Part shown: in pieces, positions 1 through 10,822 of the stretch | How the letters are laid out: each line of letters begins with the position of its first letter | Numbering within the stretch: the stretch's first letter is position 1 | Assembly: GCF_011305535.1 (NCBI RefSeq) | Contig: NZ_CP049905.1 | Location: forward strand, 3,284,001 to 3,348,000 | Length of the DNA: 64,000 nucleotides | Source: Diaphorobacter sp. HDW4B | GTDB taxonomy: Bacteria; Pseudomonadota; Gammaproteobacteria; Burkholderiales; Burkholderiaceae_C | Reading direction: 5' to 3' | Position numbers and translations under genes: made by a program | The notes under the pieces: generated by a model | The model's database searches: none | Seen by the model: the letters and a program-made list of their open reading frames with translations, nothing else | What the model was told of the DNA's origin: nothing

Positions 1-1211
1 ATGGCGACAACCCCGAAGTGGTGGCCGCGCGCGAGAAGAAGATTCCCGTCGTGCCGCGCGCGCTGATGCTCGCCGAGCTGATGCGCTTGCGCCAAGGCAT
101 CGCGATTGCCGGTGCGCACGGCAAGACGACGACGACCAGTCTGGTCGCGAGCGTGCTGGCCGAGGCGGGTCTCGATCCGACCTACGTGATCGGTGGCCGC
201 CTGAACAGCGCGGGCTCGAACGCCAAGCTCGGCAAGGGCGAGTACATCGTGGTCGAGGCCGACGAGTCCGACGCATCGTTCCTGAACCTGCTGCCGGTGA
301 TGGCGGTGGTCACGAACATCGATGCCGACCACATGGAAACCTACGGGCACGACTTTGAAAAACTCAAGTCCGCGTTCGTCGATTTCCTGCACCGCATGCC
401 GTTCTACGGCACGGCCATCCTGTGCGTGGAAAGCCCGGCGATCCGCGACATCATGCCGCGCCTCACGCGTCCGGTGATCTCCTACGGCTTCGGCGAAGAC
501 GCACAGGTGCGTGCCGTCGATGTGCGCGCAGTCGGCACGCAGATGCATTTCCGCGTGATCCGCACGGGTGCAGTGGCCGGTCCCGACCTGAACGTGGTGC
601 TGAATCTTGCAGGCATGCACAACGTGCTCAACACGCTGGCCGCCATCGTGGTGGCTGCCGAAGTCGATGTGCCCGACGACGCCTTGCTGCGCGCACTCGC
701 CAGCTTCAACGGCGTGGGCCGTCGCTTCCAGCGCATCGCCGATCTGCCGACCGCCGATGGTGGCAAGTTCGACCTGATCGAAGACTACGGACACCACCCC
801 GTCGAGATGGCCGCGACCATGGCTGCCGCACGCGGTGCCTTCCCCGGTCGTCGTCTGGTGATGGCGTTCCAGCCGCATCGTTACAGCCGCACGCGCGATT
901 GTTTTGAAGACTTCGTCAAGGTGCTTGGCGAGGCCGATGCCGTGCTGCTGACCGAGGTCTACGCAGCGGGCGAGCAACCCATCGTCGCCGCTGATGGTCG
1001 CGCACTGGCACGTGCCGTGCGCGTGGCGGGCAAGGTCGAGCCGGTGTTCATCGACGACATCGCCGAGCTGCCGCAGCGCATCGCCAGCGGTGCGAAGAAT
1101 GGCGACGTGGTGATGTGCATGGGCGCGGGATCGATCGGTTCGGTTCCCGCCAAAGTGGCAGAAATGCTCACAGGCAACCAGCAATCGGCGCAGGAAGGAA
1201 AAGCGCAATGA
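1..1211 (+). CDS. murC: UDP-N-acetylmuramate--L-alanine ligase (5'-truncated by window edge)
   Basis: Cytoplasmic Mur ligase that adds L-Ala to UDP-MurNAc using ATP, the first amino acid of the peptidoglycan stem peptide. The reading frame is open from base 3 ([11 protein letters not shown]...), so the N-terminal part of the gene lies outside the window and the GTG at 18 is not the true start. About 400 residues are visible. They include the ATP-binding loop [10 protein letters not shown], the Mur middle-domain signature [11 protein letters not shown], and the C-terminal EDYGHHPVE motif followed by FQPHRYSRT. The TGA stop overlaps the ATG of ddl (ATGA), the usual translational coupling of dcw-cluster genes. 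Confidence 0.97.
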   Translation, partial: GDNPEVVAAREKKIPVVPRALMLAELMRLRQGIAIAGAHGKTTTTSLVASVLAEAGLDPTYVIGGRLNSAGSNAKLGKGEYIVVEADESDASFLNLLPVMAVVTNIDADHMETYGHDFEKLKSAFVDFLHRMPFYGTAILCVESPAIRDIMPRLTRPVISYGFGEDAQVRAVDVRAVGTQMHFRVIRTGAVAGPDLNVVLNLAGMHNVLNTLAAIVVAAEVDVPDDALLRALASFNGVGRRFQRIADLPTADGGKFDLIEDYGHHPVEMAATMAAARGAFPGRRLVMAFQPHRYSRTRDCFEDFVKVLGEADAVLLTEVYAAGEQPIVAADGRALARAVRVAGKVEPVFIDDIAELPQRIASGAKNGDVVMCMGAGSIGSVPAKVAEMLTGNQQSAQEGKAQ

Positions 1212-2209
1212 ACGACAAGAACAAGCCATTTCAAATCGATGCCCGCAGCATGGGCAAGGTCGCGGTGCTGATGGGCGGTGCCTCGTCGGAGCGCGAGGTG
1301 TCGCTGATGTCCGGCGGCGGCGTGCTGCAGGCGCTGCAGTCGCGCGGCGTGGATGCGCACGCCTTCGATCCATCGATCAACAATCTCTACGACCTGAAGT
1401 CGCACGGCTACGACCGCTGCTTCATCGCGCTGCATGGTCGCCATGGAGAAGATGGCACGGTGCAGGGCGCGCTCGAACTGCTCGGCATTCCCTACACGGG
1501 CCCCGGCGTGATGGCGTCGAGCATCGCCATGGACAAGATCATGACCAAGCGCATCTGGCGCGCGGAAGGGCTGTCCACGCCGGATTGGAAACTGGTGTCG
1601 AGCGCTGCTGAAACCGCGCAGGCGTTCAAGGATCTGGGCTCGCCCATGATCGTCAAGCCCGCACGCGAAGGCTCGACCATCGGCCTGACCAAGGTGACTT
1701 CGGTCGGCCAGTGCGAGCAGGCTTACCGCCTCGCGTCGAAGTTCGATCCCGAAGTGCTGTGCGAGGAGTTCATCGACGGCGACGAGACCACCTGCCCGAT
1801 CCTCGGTCAGGGCAAGGATGCGCGCGCGCTGCCGGTGATCCGCATCGTCGCGCCTGAAGGCAACTACGACTACCAGAACAAGTACTTCACCGACGTCACG
1901 CAGTACCACTGCCCGAGCGGTCTGCCCGAAGCCGAGGAGCGCGAGATCCAGCGCCTCGTCGTTGAAGCCTTCCGCACGCTCGATTGCCGTGGCTGGGCGC
2001 GTGCCGACATCATGATCCGCAAGACCGACCGCAAGCCGTTTCTTCTGGAGATCAACACCTCGCCGGGCATGACCGGTCACTCGCTGGTGCCGATGTCGGC
2101 CAAGGCGAGCGGCATCGATTACCCCGAACTCTGTCTGCGGATTCTGGCGAGTGCATCGCTGGATTCGCGTCAGGGCGTCACCACGGATCAAGGAGCCAGC
2201 GCGCAATGA
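1208..2209 (+). CDS. ddl: D-alanine--D-alanine ligase
   Basis: ATP-grasp enzyme making D-Ala-D-Ala for the peptidoglycan stem peptide. At 333 residues it has normal Ddl length when started at the ATG overlapping the murC stop. A longer frame opens upstream inside murC but lacks family similarity. Visible motifs are [13 protein letters not shown] near the N-terminus, the ATP-grasp segment [11 protein letters not shown], and the C-terminal [15 protein letters not shown] with the metal-binding E/N residues. The stop codon again overlaps the next start (ftsQ) as ATGA, so murC, ddl and ftsQ are translated as a coupled block. Confidence 0.97.
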   Translation: MNDKNKPFQIDARSMGKVAVLMGGASSEREVSLMSGGGVLQALQSRGVDAHAFDPSINNLYDLKSHGYDRCFIALHGRHGEDGTVQGALELLGIPYTGPGVMASSIAMDKIMTKRIWRAEGLSTPDWKLVSSAAETAQAFKDLGSPMIVKPAREGSTIGLTKVTSVGQCEQAYRLASKFDPEVLCEEFIDGDETTCPILGQGKDARALPVIRIVAPEGNYDYQNKYFTDVTQYHCPSGLPEAEEREIQRLVVEAFRTLDCRGWARADIMIRKTDRKPFLLEINTSPGMTGHSLVPMSAKASGIDYPELCLRILASASLDSRQGVTTDQGASAQ

Positions 2210-3090
2210 ACGACGCACTGCCAGCACCACTCGACGTCCGGCTCATGAACATGATCGCCACGATCCTGTTCGTGTGCTGCGCCGTGGGCGTGGTGGCGGC
2301 AGGCAGTTGGTGGTTCCTGCGCAATCCGGCGTTTGCGATCGGACGCATCGTGGTGCATGGCGATCTCGCGCACACCAATCCGGTGAGCCTGCGTGCCAAC
2401 GTCGCACCGCGTCTGATGGGCAATTTCTTCACGCTGAATCTGCGTCAGGCCAAGGCCGAGTTCGAAAGCGTGCCATGGATTCGCAAGGCGCAAGTGCATC
2501 GCGAGTTTCCGAACGGCCTGGCCGTGGACATCGAGGAGCACAAGGCCCGCGCATTCTGGGGTGCCGAAGGCAGCCCCACGCTGGTGAACGATTTTGGTGA
2601 AGTGTTCGAAGCTGCCGCCGATGAAGACGATGACAACAAGCTGCCGCGCCTGCAGGGGCCGGATGGACGCTCGCTCGAAATGCTGCAGATGTACGACCGC
2701 CTGCAACCACGCGTGAAGCCGCTGGGTTCGTCGATCGACACGGTGGCGCTCAACGGCCGCGGGAGCTGGCGCGTGGGGCTTGAAAGCGGTGCTGTGCTCG
2801 AACTGGGCAGCGGCTCGACGCTGGACGTGATGAATCGTCTGGATCGCTTCGTGCGCACGCTGCCCAAGGTGGCGGCGCAGCAGGGACGCAATGTGGCTTC
2901 GCTGGAATCGGCGGACCTTCGGCAGATGGATGGATATGCGTTGCGCTTGCGTGGTGTGACCACGGTGAGCGCAGAGACGGCGGCTGCACGTGCCAAGGCA
3001 CAGGCGACTGCACGGCCAGCAGCGGCGCGGGCGACAGCGACGGCCCCGCGCACTACTACAACGACACGCACCCCCGGGCGCAGCAACTGA
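2206..3090 (+). CDS. ftsQ: Cell division protein FtsQ
   Basis: Bitopic inner-membrane divisome protein of 294 residues that links early and late division proteins through FtsB/FtsL. A short cytoplasmic N-terminus is followed by one transmembrane helix (about residues 12-35). Next come a POTRA-like domain beginning at [16 protein letters not shown] and the FtsQ beta domain ending near [12 protein letters not shown]. The last ~35 residues are an Ala/Thr/Arg-rich low-complexity tail, probably periplasmic and disordered. The start ATG at 2206 is preceded by AAGGAG (2190-2195) and overlaps the ddl stop. Confidence 0.95.
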   Translation: MNDALPAPLDVRLMNMIATILFVCCAVGVVAAGSWWFLRNPAFAIGRIVVHGDLAHTNPVSLRANVAPRLMGNFFTLNLRQAKAEFESVPWIRKAQVHREFPNGLAVDIEEHKARAFWGAEGSPTLVNDFGEVFEAAADEDDDNKLPRLQGPDGRSLEMLQMYDRLQPRVKPLGSSIDTVALNGRGSWRVGLESGAVLELGSGSTLDVMNRLDRFVRTLPKVAAQQGRNVASLESADLRQMDGYALRLRGVTTVSAETAAARAKAQATARPAAARATATAPRTTTTTRTPGRSN

Positions 3091-3105
3091 GGGCAGGACG
3101 GATTT

Positions 3106-4335
3106 ATGGCAAGAGAATACAAAGATGTAGTTGTCGGGCTGGACATTGGAACAGCCAAGGTGATGGCCGTCGTGGCCGAGGTGATGCCCGACGGCAACCT
3201 CAAGCTCGCTGGTCTGGGCATCGCGCCGAGCAATGGCTTGAAGCGTGGTGTGGTCGTGAACATCGACGCGACCGTGCAGAGCATCCAGCAGGCGCTGAAA
3301 GAGGCCGAGCTGATGGCCGACTGCAAGATCCAGCGCGTCTACACCGGCATCACCGGCAGCCATATCCGCGGCCTCAATTCGAGCGGCATGGTGGCCGTCA
3401 AGGACAAGGAAGTCTCTGCCACCGACGTGGCGCGCGTGGTGGAAACCGCCAAGGCCATCAACATCTCCAGCGACCAGCGTCTGCTGCTCGTGGAGCCGCA
3501 GGAATTCGTGATCGACGGGCAGGATGTGAAGGAGCCCATCGGCATGAGCGGCATCCGTCTCGAAGCCAAGATCCACATCGTGACCGGTGCGCAGAGCGCT
3601 GCCGAAAACATCATCAAGTGCGTGCGCCGCTGCGGTCTGGAAGTCGAGCAGCTCATGCTCAATCCGCTGGCCAGCAGCCAGGCCGTGCTGACCGACGACG
3701 AACGCGAACTCGGCGTGGCGGTGGTCGACATTGGCGCGGGCACGACCGACGTGGCGATCTTCACCGGCGGCGCGATTCGCCACACGGCAGTCATTCCAAT
3801 TGCCGGTGACCTGATCACCAGCGACATCGCCATGGCGCTGCGCACGCCGACCAAGGATGCGGAAGACATCAAGGTCGAGAGCGGCTATGCCAAGCAGTTG
3901 CTGGCCGATCCCGATGCGCAGGTCGAAGTGCCGGGCCTCGGTGACCGCGGCCCGCGCATGTTGTCCAAGCAGGCACTGGCCGGCGTGATCGAGCCGCGTG
4001 TCGAAGAAATCTTTTCACTCGTGCAACAAGTGATACGCGAGTCGGGCTTTGAAGAAGTGCTTTCTTCGGGCATCGTGCTCACTGGTGGCAGCGCAGTGAT
4101 GCCGGGCATGGTCGAGCTGGGCGAGGACATTTTCCTCAAGCCGGTGCGACGCGGCATTCCCAAATATTCAAGCGCCCTGTCCGACATGATCGCCCAGCCT
4201 CGCGCGGCAACCGTCATGGGCCTGCTGGAAGAAGCGCGGCTGGCAAGGCTGCGCGGATTCAAGGTCGCGGCCAAGAGCGGCTCCGTGAAAACGGCGTTCG
4301 GTCGTCTCAAGGACTTCATCGTGGGGAACTTTTGA
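3106..4335 (+). CDS. ftsA: Cell division protein FtsA
   Basis: Actin-like ATPase (409 residues) that tethers FtsZ filaments to the cytoplasmic membrane. The phosphate-1 motif VVVGLDIGTAKV is at the N-terminus, VVDIGAGTTDVAIF (phosphate-2) lies mid-protein and GIVLTGGSAVMPG is the adenosine motif. The C-terminus (VKTAFGRLKDFIVGNF) matches the amphipathic membrane-targeting helix expected at the end of FtsA. The gene starts 15 bp after ftsQ. It is followed by a 165 bp gap before the first ftsZ, where no terminator is visible. Confidence 0.97.
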   Translation: MAREYKDVVVGLDIGTAKVMAVVAEVMPDGNLKLAGLGIAPSNGLKRGVVVNIDATVQSIQQALKEAELMADCKIQRVYTGITGSHIRGLNSSGMVAVKDKEVSATDVARVVETAKAINISSDQRLLLVEPQEFVIDGQDVKEPIGMSGIRLEAKIHIVTGAQSAAENIIKCVRRCGLEVEQLMLNPLASSQAVLTDDERELGVAVVDIGAGTTDVAIFTGGAIRHTAVIPIAGDLITSDIAMALRTPTKDAEDIKVESGYAKQLLADPDAQVEVPGLGDRGPRMLSKQALAGVIEPRVEEIFSLVQQVIRESGFEEVLSSGIVLTGGSAVMPGMVELGEDIFLKPVRRGIPKYSSALSDMIAQPRAATVMGLLEEARLARLRGFKVAAKSGSVKTAFGRLKDFIVGNF

Positions 4336-4500
4336 GATGACTGCACATCTGCTATGGCTTGCACGCGCGGGTCCACCTGCTCCGGTTCGAGACCGATGGC
4401 GAAGCTGGGGACCTTCATCATCGACAGAAAGTGCATTCGAAGCACCCCATCCAAAATTTTCGGCAACTGCAATTGAAGATACAGCGTTAGGAGCACCCAC

Positions 4501-5721
4501 ATGACCATCGAAATGATCGAGTCCGAAGAGTTCAACCAGGGCACGCAGATCAAGGTGATCGGTGTCGGCGGTGGCGGCGGCAACGCCGTCGAACACATGA
4601 TCGCACGCGCGGTCCAGAACGTGGAGTTCGTCTGTGCGAACACCGACGCGCAGGCGCTGGCCAACAGCTCGGCACATCGCACGATTCAGTTGGGCACCAG
4701 CGGTCTGGGCGCAGGCAGCAAGCCCGACATGGGCAAGCAGGCAGCGGAGCAGGCCGAGGAAGCCATCCGTCAGGCGATCCAGGGTTCGCATATGCTGTTC
4801 ATCACGGCCGGCATGGGTGGTGGCACGGGCACGGGCGCAGCGCCAGTCATCGCACGCGTTGCCAAGGAAATGGGCATCCTGACCGTCGGCGTGGTGACCA
4901 AGCCGTTCGAGTGGGAAGGCGGTCGCCGCATGAAGAATGCCGACCAAGGTCTCGTCGAACTGGAAGCCAACGTCGATTCGCTGATCGTCGTGTTGAATGA
5001 GAAGCTGCTGGAAGTTCTGGGTGACGACATCACACAGGACGAAGCCTTCGCGTACGCCAACGACGTACTGAAGAACGCCGTGGGCGGTATCGCTGAAATC
5101 ATCAGCGAGACCGGTCAGGTGAACGTCGACTTCGAAGACGTGCGCACCGTGATGGGCGAGCCCGGCAAGGCGATGATGGGCACGGCCACGGCCAGCGGTC
5201 CTGATCGCGCGCGCATCGCGGCAGAGCAGGCGATTGCCTGCCCGCTGCTTGACGGCATCGACCTGTCGGGCGCCCGGGGCGTGCTGGTGCTGATCACCGC
5301 GAGCAAGGGCAGCCTCAAGCTGTCGGAGTCGCGCCTGGCAATGGGCACGATCAACGCCTACGCGTCCAAGGATTCGCACGTCATCTTCGGCGCAGCCTAC
5401 GACGACAGCCTAGGCGACGAGATCCGCGTGACCGTGGTTGCCACCGGCCTGTCCCGCGCAGGTGCGCGCCGTCAGCCCATCTCGATCGTGCAGGGCGGTC
5501 TGCGCACCGGCACGGACGGTGTGGACTACCAGATGCCGAACTCGGGTGTGTCCATGTCGATTCCGTCGATGACGGGCTCGGCTCAGAAGTACGAGTCGCT
5601 CGCGGTTCCGAGCGTGTGGCGCACCAATCGCACGCATGCCACGGCGCGCGTCGATGCGCTGAGCTCAGGCGGCATGGAAGAAATGGAGATCCCCGCATTC
5701 TTGCGGAAGCAGGCTGATTGA
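4501..5721 (+). CDS. ftsZ: Cell division GTPase FtsZ, upstream copy (FtsZ1)
   Basis: Tubulin-like GTPase of 406 residues that forms the Z ring. Visible are the glycine loop GVGGGGGNAV (21-30), the tubulin signature GGGTGTGAAP (106-115), and the T7 synergy loop NVDFEDVRTVM with Asp210 and Asp213. A short variable linker leads to the conserved C-terminal peptide MEEMEIPAFLRKQAD, which binds FtsA and other partners. The start is preceded by TAGGAGCACCCAC. From memory of the family, this copy looks more like the usual single FtsZ of related bacteria than the second copy at 5838 does. By hand count the two share about 80% of their first 220 residues without gaps. Confidence 0.97.
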   Translation: MTIEMIESEEFNQGTQIKVIGVGGGGGNAVEHMIARAVQNVEFVCANTDAQALANSSAHRTIQLGTSGLGAGSKPDMGKQAAEQAEEAIRQAIQGSHMLFITAGMGGGTGTGAAPVIARVAKEMGILTVGVVTKPFEWEGGRRMKNADQGLVELEANVDSLIVVLNEKLLEVLGDDITQDEAFAYANDVLKNAVGGIAEIISETGQVNVDFEDVRTVMGEPGKAMMGTATASGPDRARIAAEQAIACPLLDGIDLSGARGVLVLITASKGSLKLSESRLAMGTINAYASKDSHVIFGAAYDDSLGDEIRVTVVATGLSRAGARRQPISIVQGGLRTGTDGVDYQMPNSGVSMSIPSMTGSAQKYESLAVPSVWRTNRTHATARVDALSSGGMEEMEIPAFLRKQAD

Positions 5722-5733
5722 ATGCAGCCAATT

Positions 5734-5785
5734 CAGTGAGACACGGCGCGCCAGAACAATATCTTTGAAGTTCTGTGTCTCGCTG
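5734..5785 (+). other. Long hairpin between the two ftsZ genes
   Basis: CAGTGAGACAC (5734-5744) pairs with GTGTCTCGCTG (5775-5785) with one G-U wobble. AGAAC (5753-5757) pairs with GTTCT (5770-5774). On the 5' side the two stem parts are separated by the 8-nt palindrome GGCGCGCC (5745-5752). The whole forms a 16-bp stem with a one-sided bulge and a 12-nt loop. No U-run follows, so it is not a plain intrinsic terminator. An RNase III site, a stability element protecting the upstream mRNA, or a partial attenuator setting the ratio of the two FtsZ proteins are all possible. Confidence 0.7.
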
Positions 5786-5837
5786 AAAGCGCTCAACTCA
5801 GCACAACTTTTGAATTGACAGGGATAGGAGCACCAAC

Positions 5838-7079
5838 ATGACCATCGAAATGATCGAGTCCGAAGAGTTCAATCAAGGTACCAAGATCAAGGTGATCGGT
5901 GTCGGCGGAGGGGGAGGGAACGCTGTCGCCCACATGATCGAGCGGAACGTACAGGGTGTGGAGTTTCTGTGCGCCAATACCGACGCACAAGCCTTGGCGC
6001 GCAGCGGTGGGCACCACCATATCCAGTTGGGCAGCACGGGCCTTGGCGCGGGCGGCAAGCCGGACAAGGGCAAGAGCGCTGCAGAGCAGGCGGAAGCGGA
6101 CATCCGCGAAGCCATCAAGGGCTCGCACATGCTGTTCATCACGGCCGGCATGGGCGGCGGCACGGGCACGGGCGGTGCTCCGGTGATCGCGCGCATCGCC
6201 AAGGAAATGGACATCCTGACCGTGGCAGTCGTCACCAAGCCTTTCGGCTTTGAAGGCAACCGCCGCATGCTGAATGCGGTGGATGGTCTGACCGAGCTGG
6301 AGGCCAATGTCGACTCGCTGATCGTCGTGTTGAACGACAAGCTGCTCGAAACTTTCGGCGACGACATCTCGCAGGACGAAGCGTTCGCGCACGCCAACGA
6401 CGTTCTCAAGAACGCCGTGGGCGGCATCGCCGAAATCATCAACGGTTACGGCATGGTGAACGCCGACTTCGAGGACGTCCGCACCGTGATGGCTGCGCAA
6501 GGCAAAGCGATGATGGGCACGGCCACGGCCAGCGGTCCTGATCGTGCACGCATCGCGGCAGAGCAGGCGATTGCCTGCCCACTGCTCGAAGGCGCGGAAA
6601 TCTCCGGCGCCAAGGGCGTGCTGGTGCTGATCACGGCAAGCAAGGGCTCGCTGAAGCTGAGCGAGTCGCGCATCGCCATGCAGACCATCCAGGCCACCAG
6701 CGGCGACGACGTGGCCGTGATTTACGGTGCGGCTTATGACGACAGCCTCGGCGATGAGCTGCGCGTGACCGTGCTGGCCACGGGTCTGTCTCGCGCCGAC
6801 GAACGTCGTCAATCCATGCTGCTGAACGAAGGTGCCCGTCGCACGGGCACCGATGACATCGACTTCCTGCCACCTCACTCGTTCCTTGGACAGCCATCGG
6901 CATCAGGTGTGTCGCGTGGTGCTGCAGGAGGAAATGTTGGTGCGGTTGGACAAGGCGCTGCAGGTCGTACGGGCCGACCCAATGTCTGGGGCACGCCCCG
7001 TGCGAAGGTCAACGAGATGTCGGCCAGCGGCATGGACGAGCTGGAAATCCCGGCATTCCTGCGCAAGCAAGCCGAGTGA
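5838..7079 (+). CDS. ftsZ: Cell division GTPase FtsZ, downstream paralogue (FtsZ2)
   Basis: Second full-length FtsZ (413 residues), directly downstream and in the same orientation as the first. GVGGGGGNAV, the signature GGGTGTGGAP (Ala114 of copy 1 replaced by Gly), the T7 loop NADFEDVRTVM with both catalytic Asp residues, and a C-terminal peptide MDELEIPAFLRKQAE are intact, so it should be an active polymer-forming GTPase. It differs in surface residues, in the loop before T7 (INGYGMVNAD against ISETGQVNVD) and in a longer Gly/Ala-rich linker (about residues 350-390). The ribosome-binding region TAGGAGCACCAAC and the first 35 coding bases are nearly or fully the same as in copy 1, showing that the duplication included the translation signal. 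Confidence 0.95.
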   Translation: MTIEMIESEEFNQGTKIKVIGVGGGGGNAVAHMIERNVQGVEFLCANTDAQALARSGGHHHIQLGSTGLGAGGKPDKGKSAAEQAEADIREAIKGSHMLFITAGMGGGTGTGGAPVIARIAKEMDILTVAVVTKPFGFEGNRRMLNAVDGLTELEANVDSLIVVLNDKLLETFGDDISQDEAFAHANDVLKNAVGGIAEIINGYGMVNADFEDVRTVMAAQGKAMMGTATASGPDRARIAAEQAIACPLLEGAEISGAKGVLVLITASKGSLKLSESRIAMQTIQATSGDDVAVIYGAAYDDSLGDELRVTVLATGLSRADERRQSMLLNEGARRTGTDDIDFLPPHSFLGQPSASGVSRGAAGGNVGAVGQGAAGRTGRPNVWGTPRAKVNEMSASGMDELEIPAFLRKQAE

Positions 7080-7166
7080 TTCCATGGGCCGGAAGGCCCG
7101 TGTCAGCGCGCTGCATCGGCCACGCGTTGAACAGATGCTTTTGCAAGAGTTAAACAGAGAGAGTGT

Positions 7167-7199
7167 GGAGGGAGCGGGCGACTGCTTCCTCTTTTTTTC
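7167..7199 (+). terminator. Rho-independent terminator after ftsZ2
   Basis: GGAGGGAGC (7167-7175) pairs with GCTTCCTCT (7184-7192) as a 9-bp stem with two G-U wobbles and an 8-nt loop. It is followed immediately by a run of Ts to 7198. It ends the division-gene transcript, so lpxC must have its own promoter. Confidence 0.85.
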
Positions 7200-7301
7200 T
7201 CCTCGATCCGCTTTGGGTTTATGCTCTTGTTTTCGTAGCAATCCAGCAATTCCTATTGGGGAAATAGAAGGATTGCTATCGTCGAAAACGACCCTTTGAC
7301 C

Positions 7302-7307
7302 TACAAT
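7302..7307 (+). promoter_or_regulatory. Candidate -10 box for lpxC
   Basis: TACAAT lies six bases upstream of the lpxC ATG, and no Shine-Dalgarno sequence is present in between. A start site about 7 nt downstream of the hexamer would coincide with the ATG, giving a leaderless mRNA. No convincing -35 box is seen, so this is tentative. Confidence 0.4.
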
Positions 7308-7313
7308 CGACAG

Positions 7314-8237
7314 ATGCTTCAGCAACGAACGATCAAGACTCTGACACGCGCCGTGGGTGTGGGTTTGCACAGCGGCCAACGGGTCGAGTTGACGTTGCGT
7401 CCGGCCCAGCCCGACACCGGCATCGTGTTTCGTCGCGTGGATCTGCCCGAGCCGGTGGACATTCCGGTGAACGCCATGGCCATCGTGGATACGCGCATGG
7501 CGTCCACCATCGGCGTGGGTGGTGCCAAGGTGCACACCATCGAGCATCTGATGTCGGCCTGCGCGGGCCTTGGCATCGACAATCTCTACATCGACATCAC
7601 GGCTGAGGAAGTTCCGATTCTCGACGGCTCCTCGGCTTCGTTCGTGTTCCTGCTGCAAAGCGCAGGTGTGGAAAAGCAGAGTGCGCCCAAGCGCTTCATC
7701 CGCATCACCAAGCCGGTGGAAATCCGTCAGGGCGAAGGCGCGAATCTGAAGTGGGCAAGGCTCGATCCATACCATGGCTTCAAGCTGCGTTTCGAGATCG
7801 ACTTCGCGCATCCTGCCGTCGATTCAACAGGCCAAAGCGTGGAGTTTGACATGGGCGCGGACAACTACACGCGTGACATTGCACGTGCGCGCACCTTCGG
7901 CTTCACCAAGGATGTCGAGATGATGCGTGCCAACGGCCTCGCGCTCGGCGGCGGACTCGACAACGCCATCGTGATGGACGACTACAAGGTGCTCAACGCC
8001 GATGGTCTGCGCTACGACGACGAGTTTGTGAAGCACAAGATTCTCGACGCCATCGGCGATCTGTATGTCGTCGGCAAGCCGCTGCTCGCGGCCTACAGCG
8101 CGTTCCGCTCGGGCCATGGCCTGAACAATCTGCTGCTGCGCGAACTGCTGGCGAATGAGGACTGCTGGGAGATCGCCACCTTCGACAGCGAACGTCAGGC
8201 GCCGCGCGGCTTCGCCATGCCTGCGCACGCGTGGTGA
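7314..8237 (+). CDS. lpxC: UDP-3-O-acyl-N-acetylglucosamine deacetylase
   Basis: Zinc amidase catalysing the committed step of lipid A synthesis. Started at the ATG at 7314 it is 307 residues (E. coli LpxC is 305) and begins [21 protein letters not shown], the typical family N-terminus. A TTG six codons upstream is in frame but adds residues with no family match. Zinc and catalytic residues appear in HTIEHLMSA and [10 protein letters not shown], and the catalytic glutamate region is [10 protein letters not shown]. The gene lies at the end of the dcw cluster but is separated from ftsZ2 by a terminator. Confidence 0.96.
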   Translation: MLQQRTIKTLTRAVGVGLHSGQRVELTLRPAQPDTGIVFRRVDLPEPVDIPVNAMAIVDTRMASTIGVGGAKVHTIEHLMSACAGLGIDNLYIDITAEEVPILDGSSASFVFLLQSAGVEKQSAPKRFIRITKPVEIRQGEGANLKWARLDPYHGFKLRFEIDFAHPAVDSTGQSVEFDMGADNYTRDIARARTFGFTKDVEMMRANGLALGGGLDNAIVMDDYKVLNADGLRYDDEFVKHKILDAIGDLYVVGKPLLAAYSAFRSGHGLNNLLLRELLANEDCWEIATFDSERQAPRGFAMPAHAW

Positions 8238-8265
8238 TCGTCCGCATTTTCCGTACAGCGATCGC

Positions 8266-8442
8266 ATGCTGATCTTTCGCGCCCTCGTCATGTTCCTGGT
8301 GGTGGCCGCAGCCGTGTGCTTCGGCTTTTACGCCGCCACGGGACAGCCGCAGTACAAACGCTACGCGTTCGTCATCATCAAGTGGACTTTGATCGCCGCG
8401 CTGATGTTCTTTGCCGTTCTGTTCCTCGAACGCATCGTCTGA
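8266..8442 (+). CDS. Small two-helix membrane protein, unknown function
   Basis: 58 residues starting MLIFRALVMFLVVAAAVCF. Two hydrophobic segments (about residues 3-20 and 37-54) are separated by a short polar loop, GQPQYKRYAF. The ATG at 8266 lies 28 bp after the lpxC stop, so the gene may be co-transcribed with lpxC. A longer open frame begins inside lpxC, but that extension is Arg/Pro-rich and looks like out-of-frame lpxC sequence. I do not recognise a functional family. Its hydrophobic pattern argues that it is a real inner-membrane protein. Confidence 0.7.
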   Translation: MLIFRALVMFLVVAAAVCFGFYAATGQPQYKRYAFVIIKWTLIAALMFFAVLFLERIV

Positions 8443-8487
8443 AAACGCATAAATCGGAACAAGCTGTTTGATTTTTTGCAATACAGC

Positions 8488-8515
8488 TTGCTTTAAATTG
8501 CTTTGCACCTATACT
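8488..8515 (+). promoter_or_regulatory. Promoter of the thiC riboswitch transcript
   Basis: TTGCTT (8488-8493) and TATACT (8510-8515) are separated by 16 bp. Transcription would start near 8522, right at the beginning of the riboswitch aptamer, which supports both calls. Confidence 0.65.
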
Positions 8516-8522
8516 CGCCCTT

Positions 8523-10603
<2,081 letters not shown>

Positions 10604-10655
10604 AATCAGCCAAACGTGAACCACTTTTTCACGAAAGCAAAGCTCATGTAAATCT

Positions 10656-10686
10656 GCCGTCCGCCTACTTGGTGGACGGCTTTTTT
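10656..10686 (+). terminator. Rho-independent terminator of thiC
   Basis: GCCGTCCGCC (10656-10665) and GGTGGACGGC (10671-10680) form a 10-bp stem with one G-U pair and a 5-nt loop. TTTTTT follows. Confidence 0.9.
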
Positions 10687-10822
10687 GATGCAACATGGCT
10701 TGCATATCGACAGCAGTTCAGCGCTTGGACGCCGAGCGAGACGATATCGGGTCGACGAGGCCAGGGAAAATTTTTCCAACTACCTTGTCGAGCCCGCCGC
10801 TTTCCATACCAAGGAGGTTCAC

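Noticed and set aside
4337-4504. A 55-codon frame that starts one base after the ftsA stop and overlaps the ftsZ1 ATG, exactly bridging the gap.
   Set aside because: Its third codon positions are rich in A and T, unlike the neighbouring genes, there is no ribosome site of its own, and the product has no recognisable feature. The perfect fit looks accidental, although conservation in relatives would reopen it.
4501-7079. The ftsZ pair as an assembly duplication artefact.
   Set aside because: The copies differ at about 20% of residues, have different linkers and different flanking DNA, so both are real loci.
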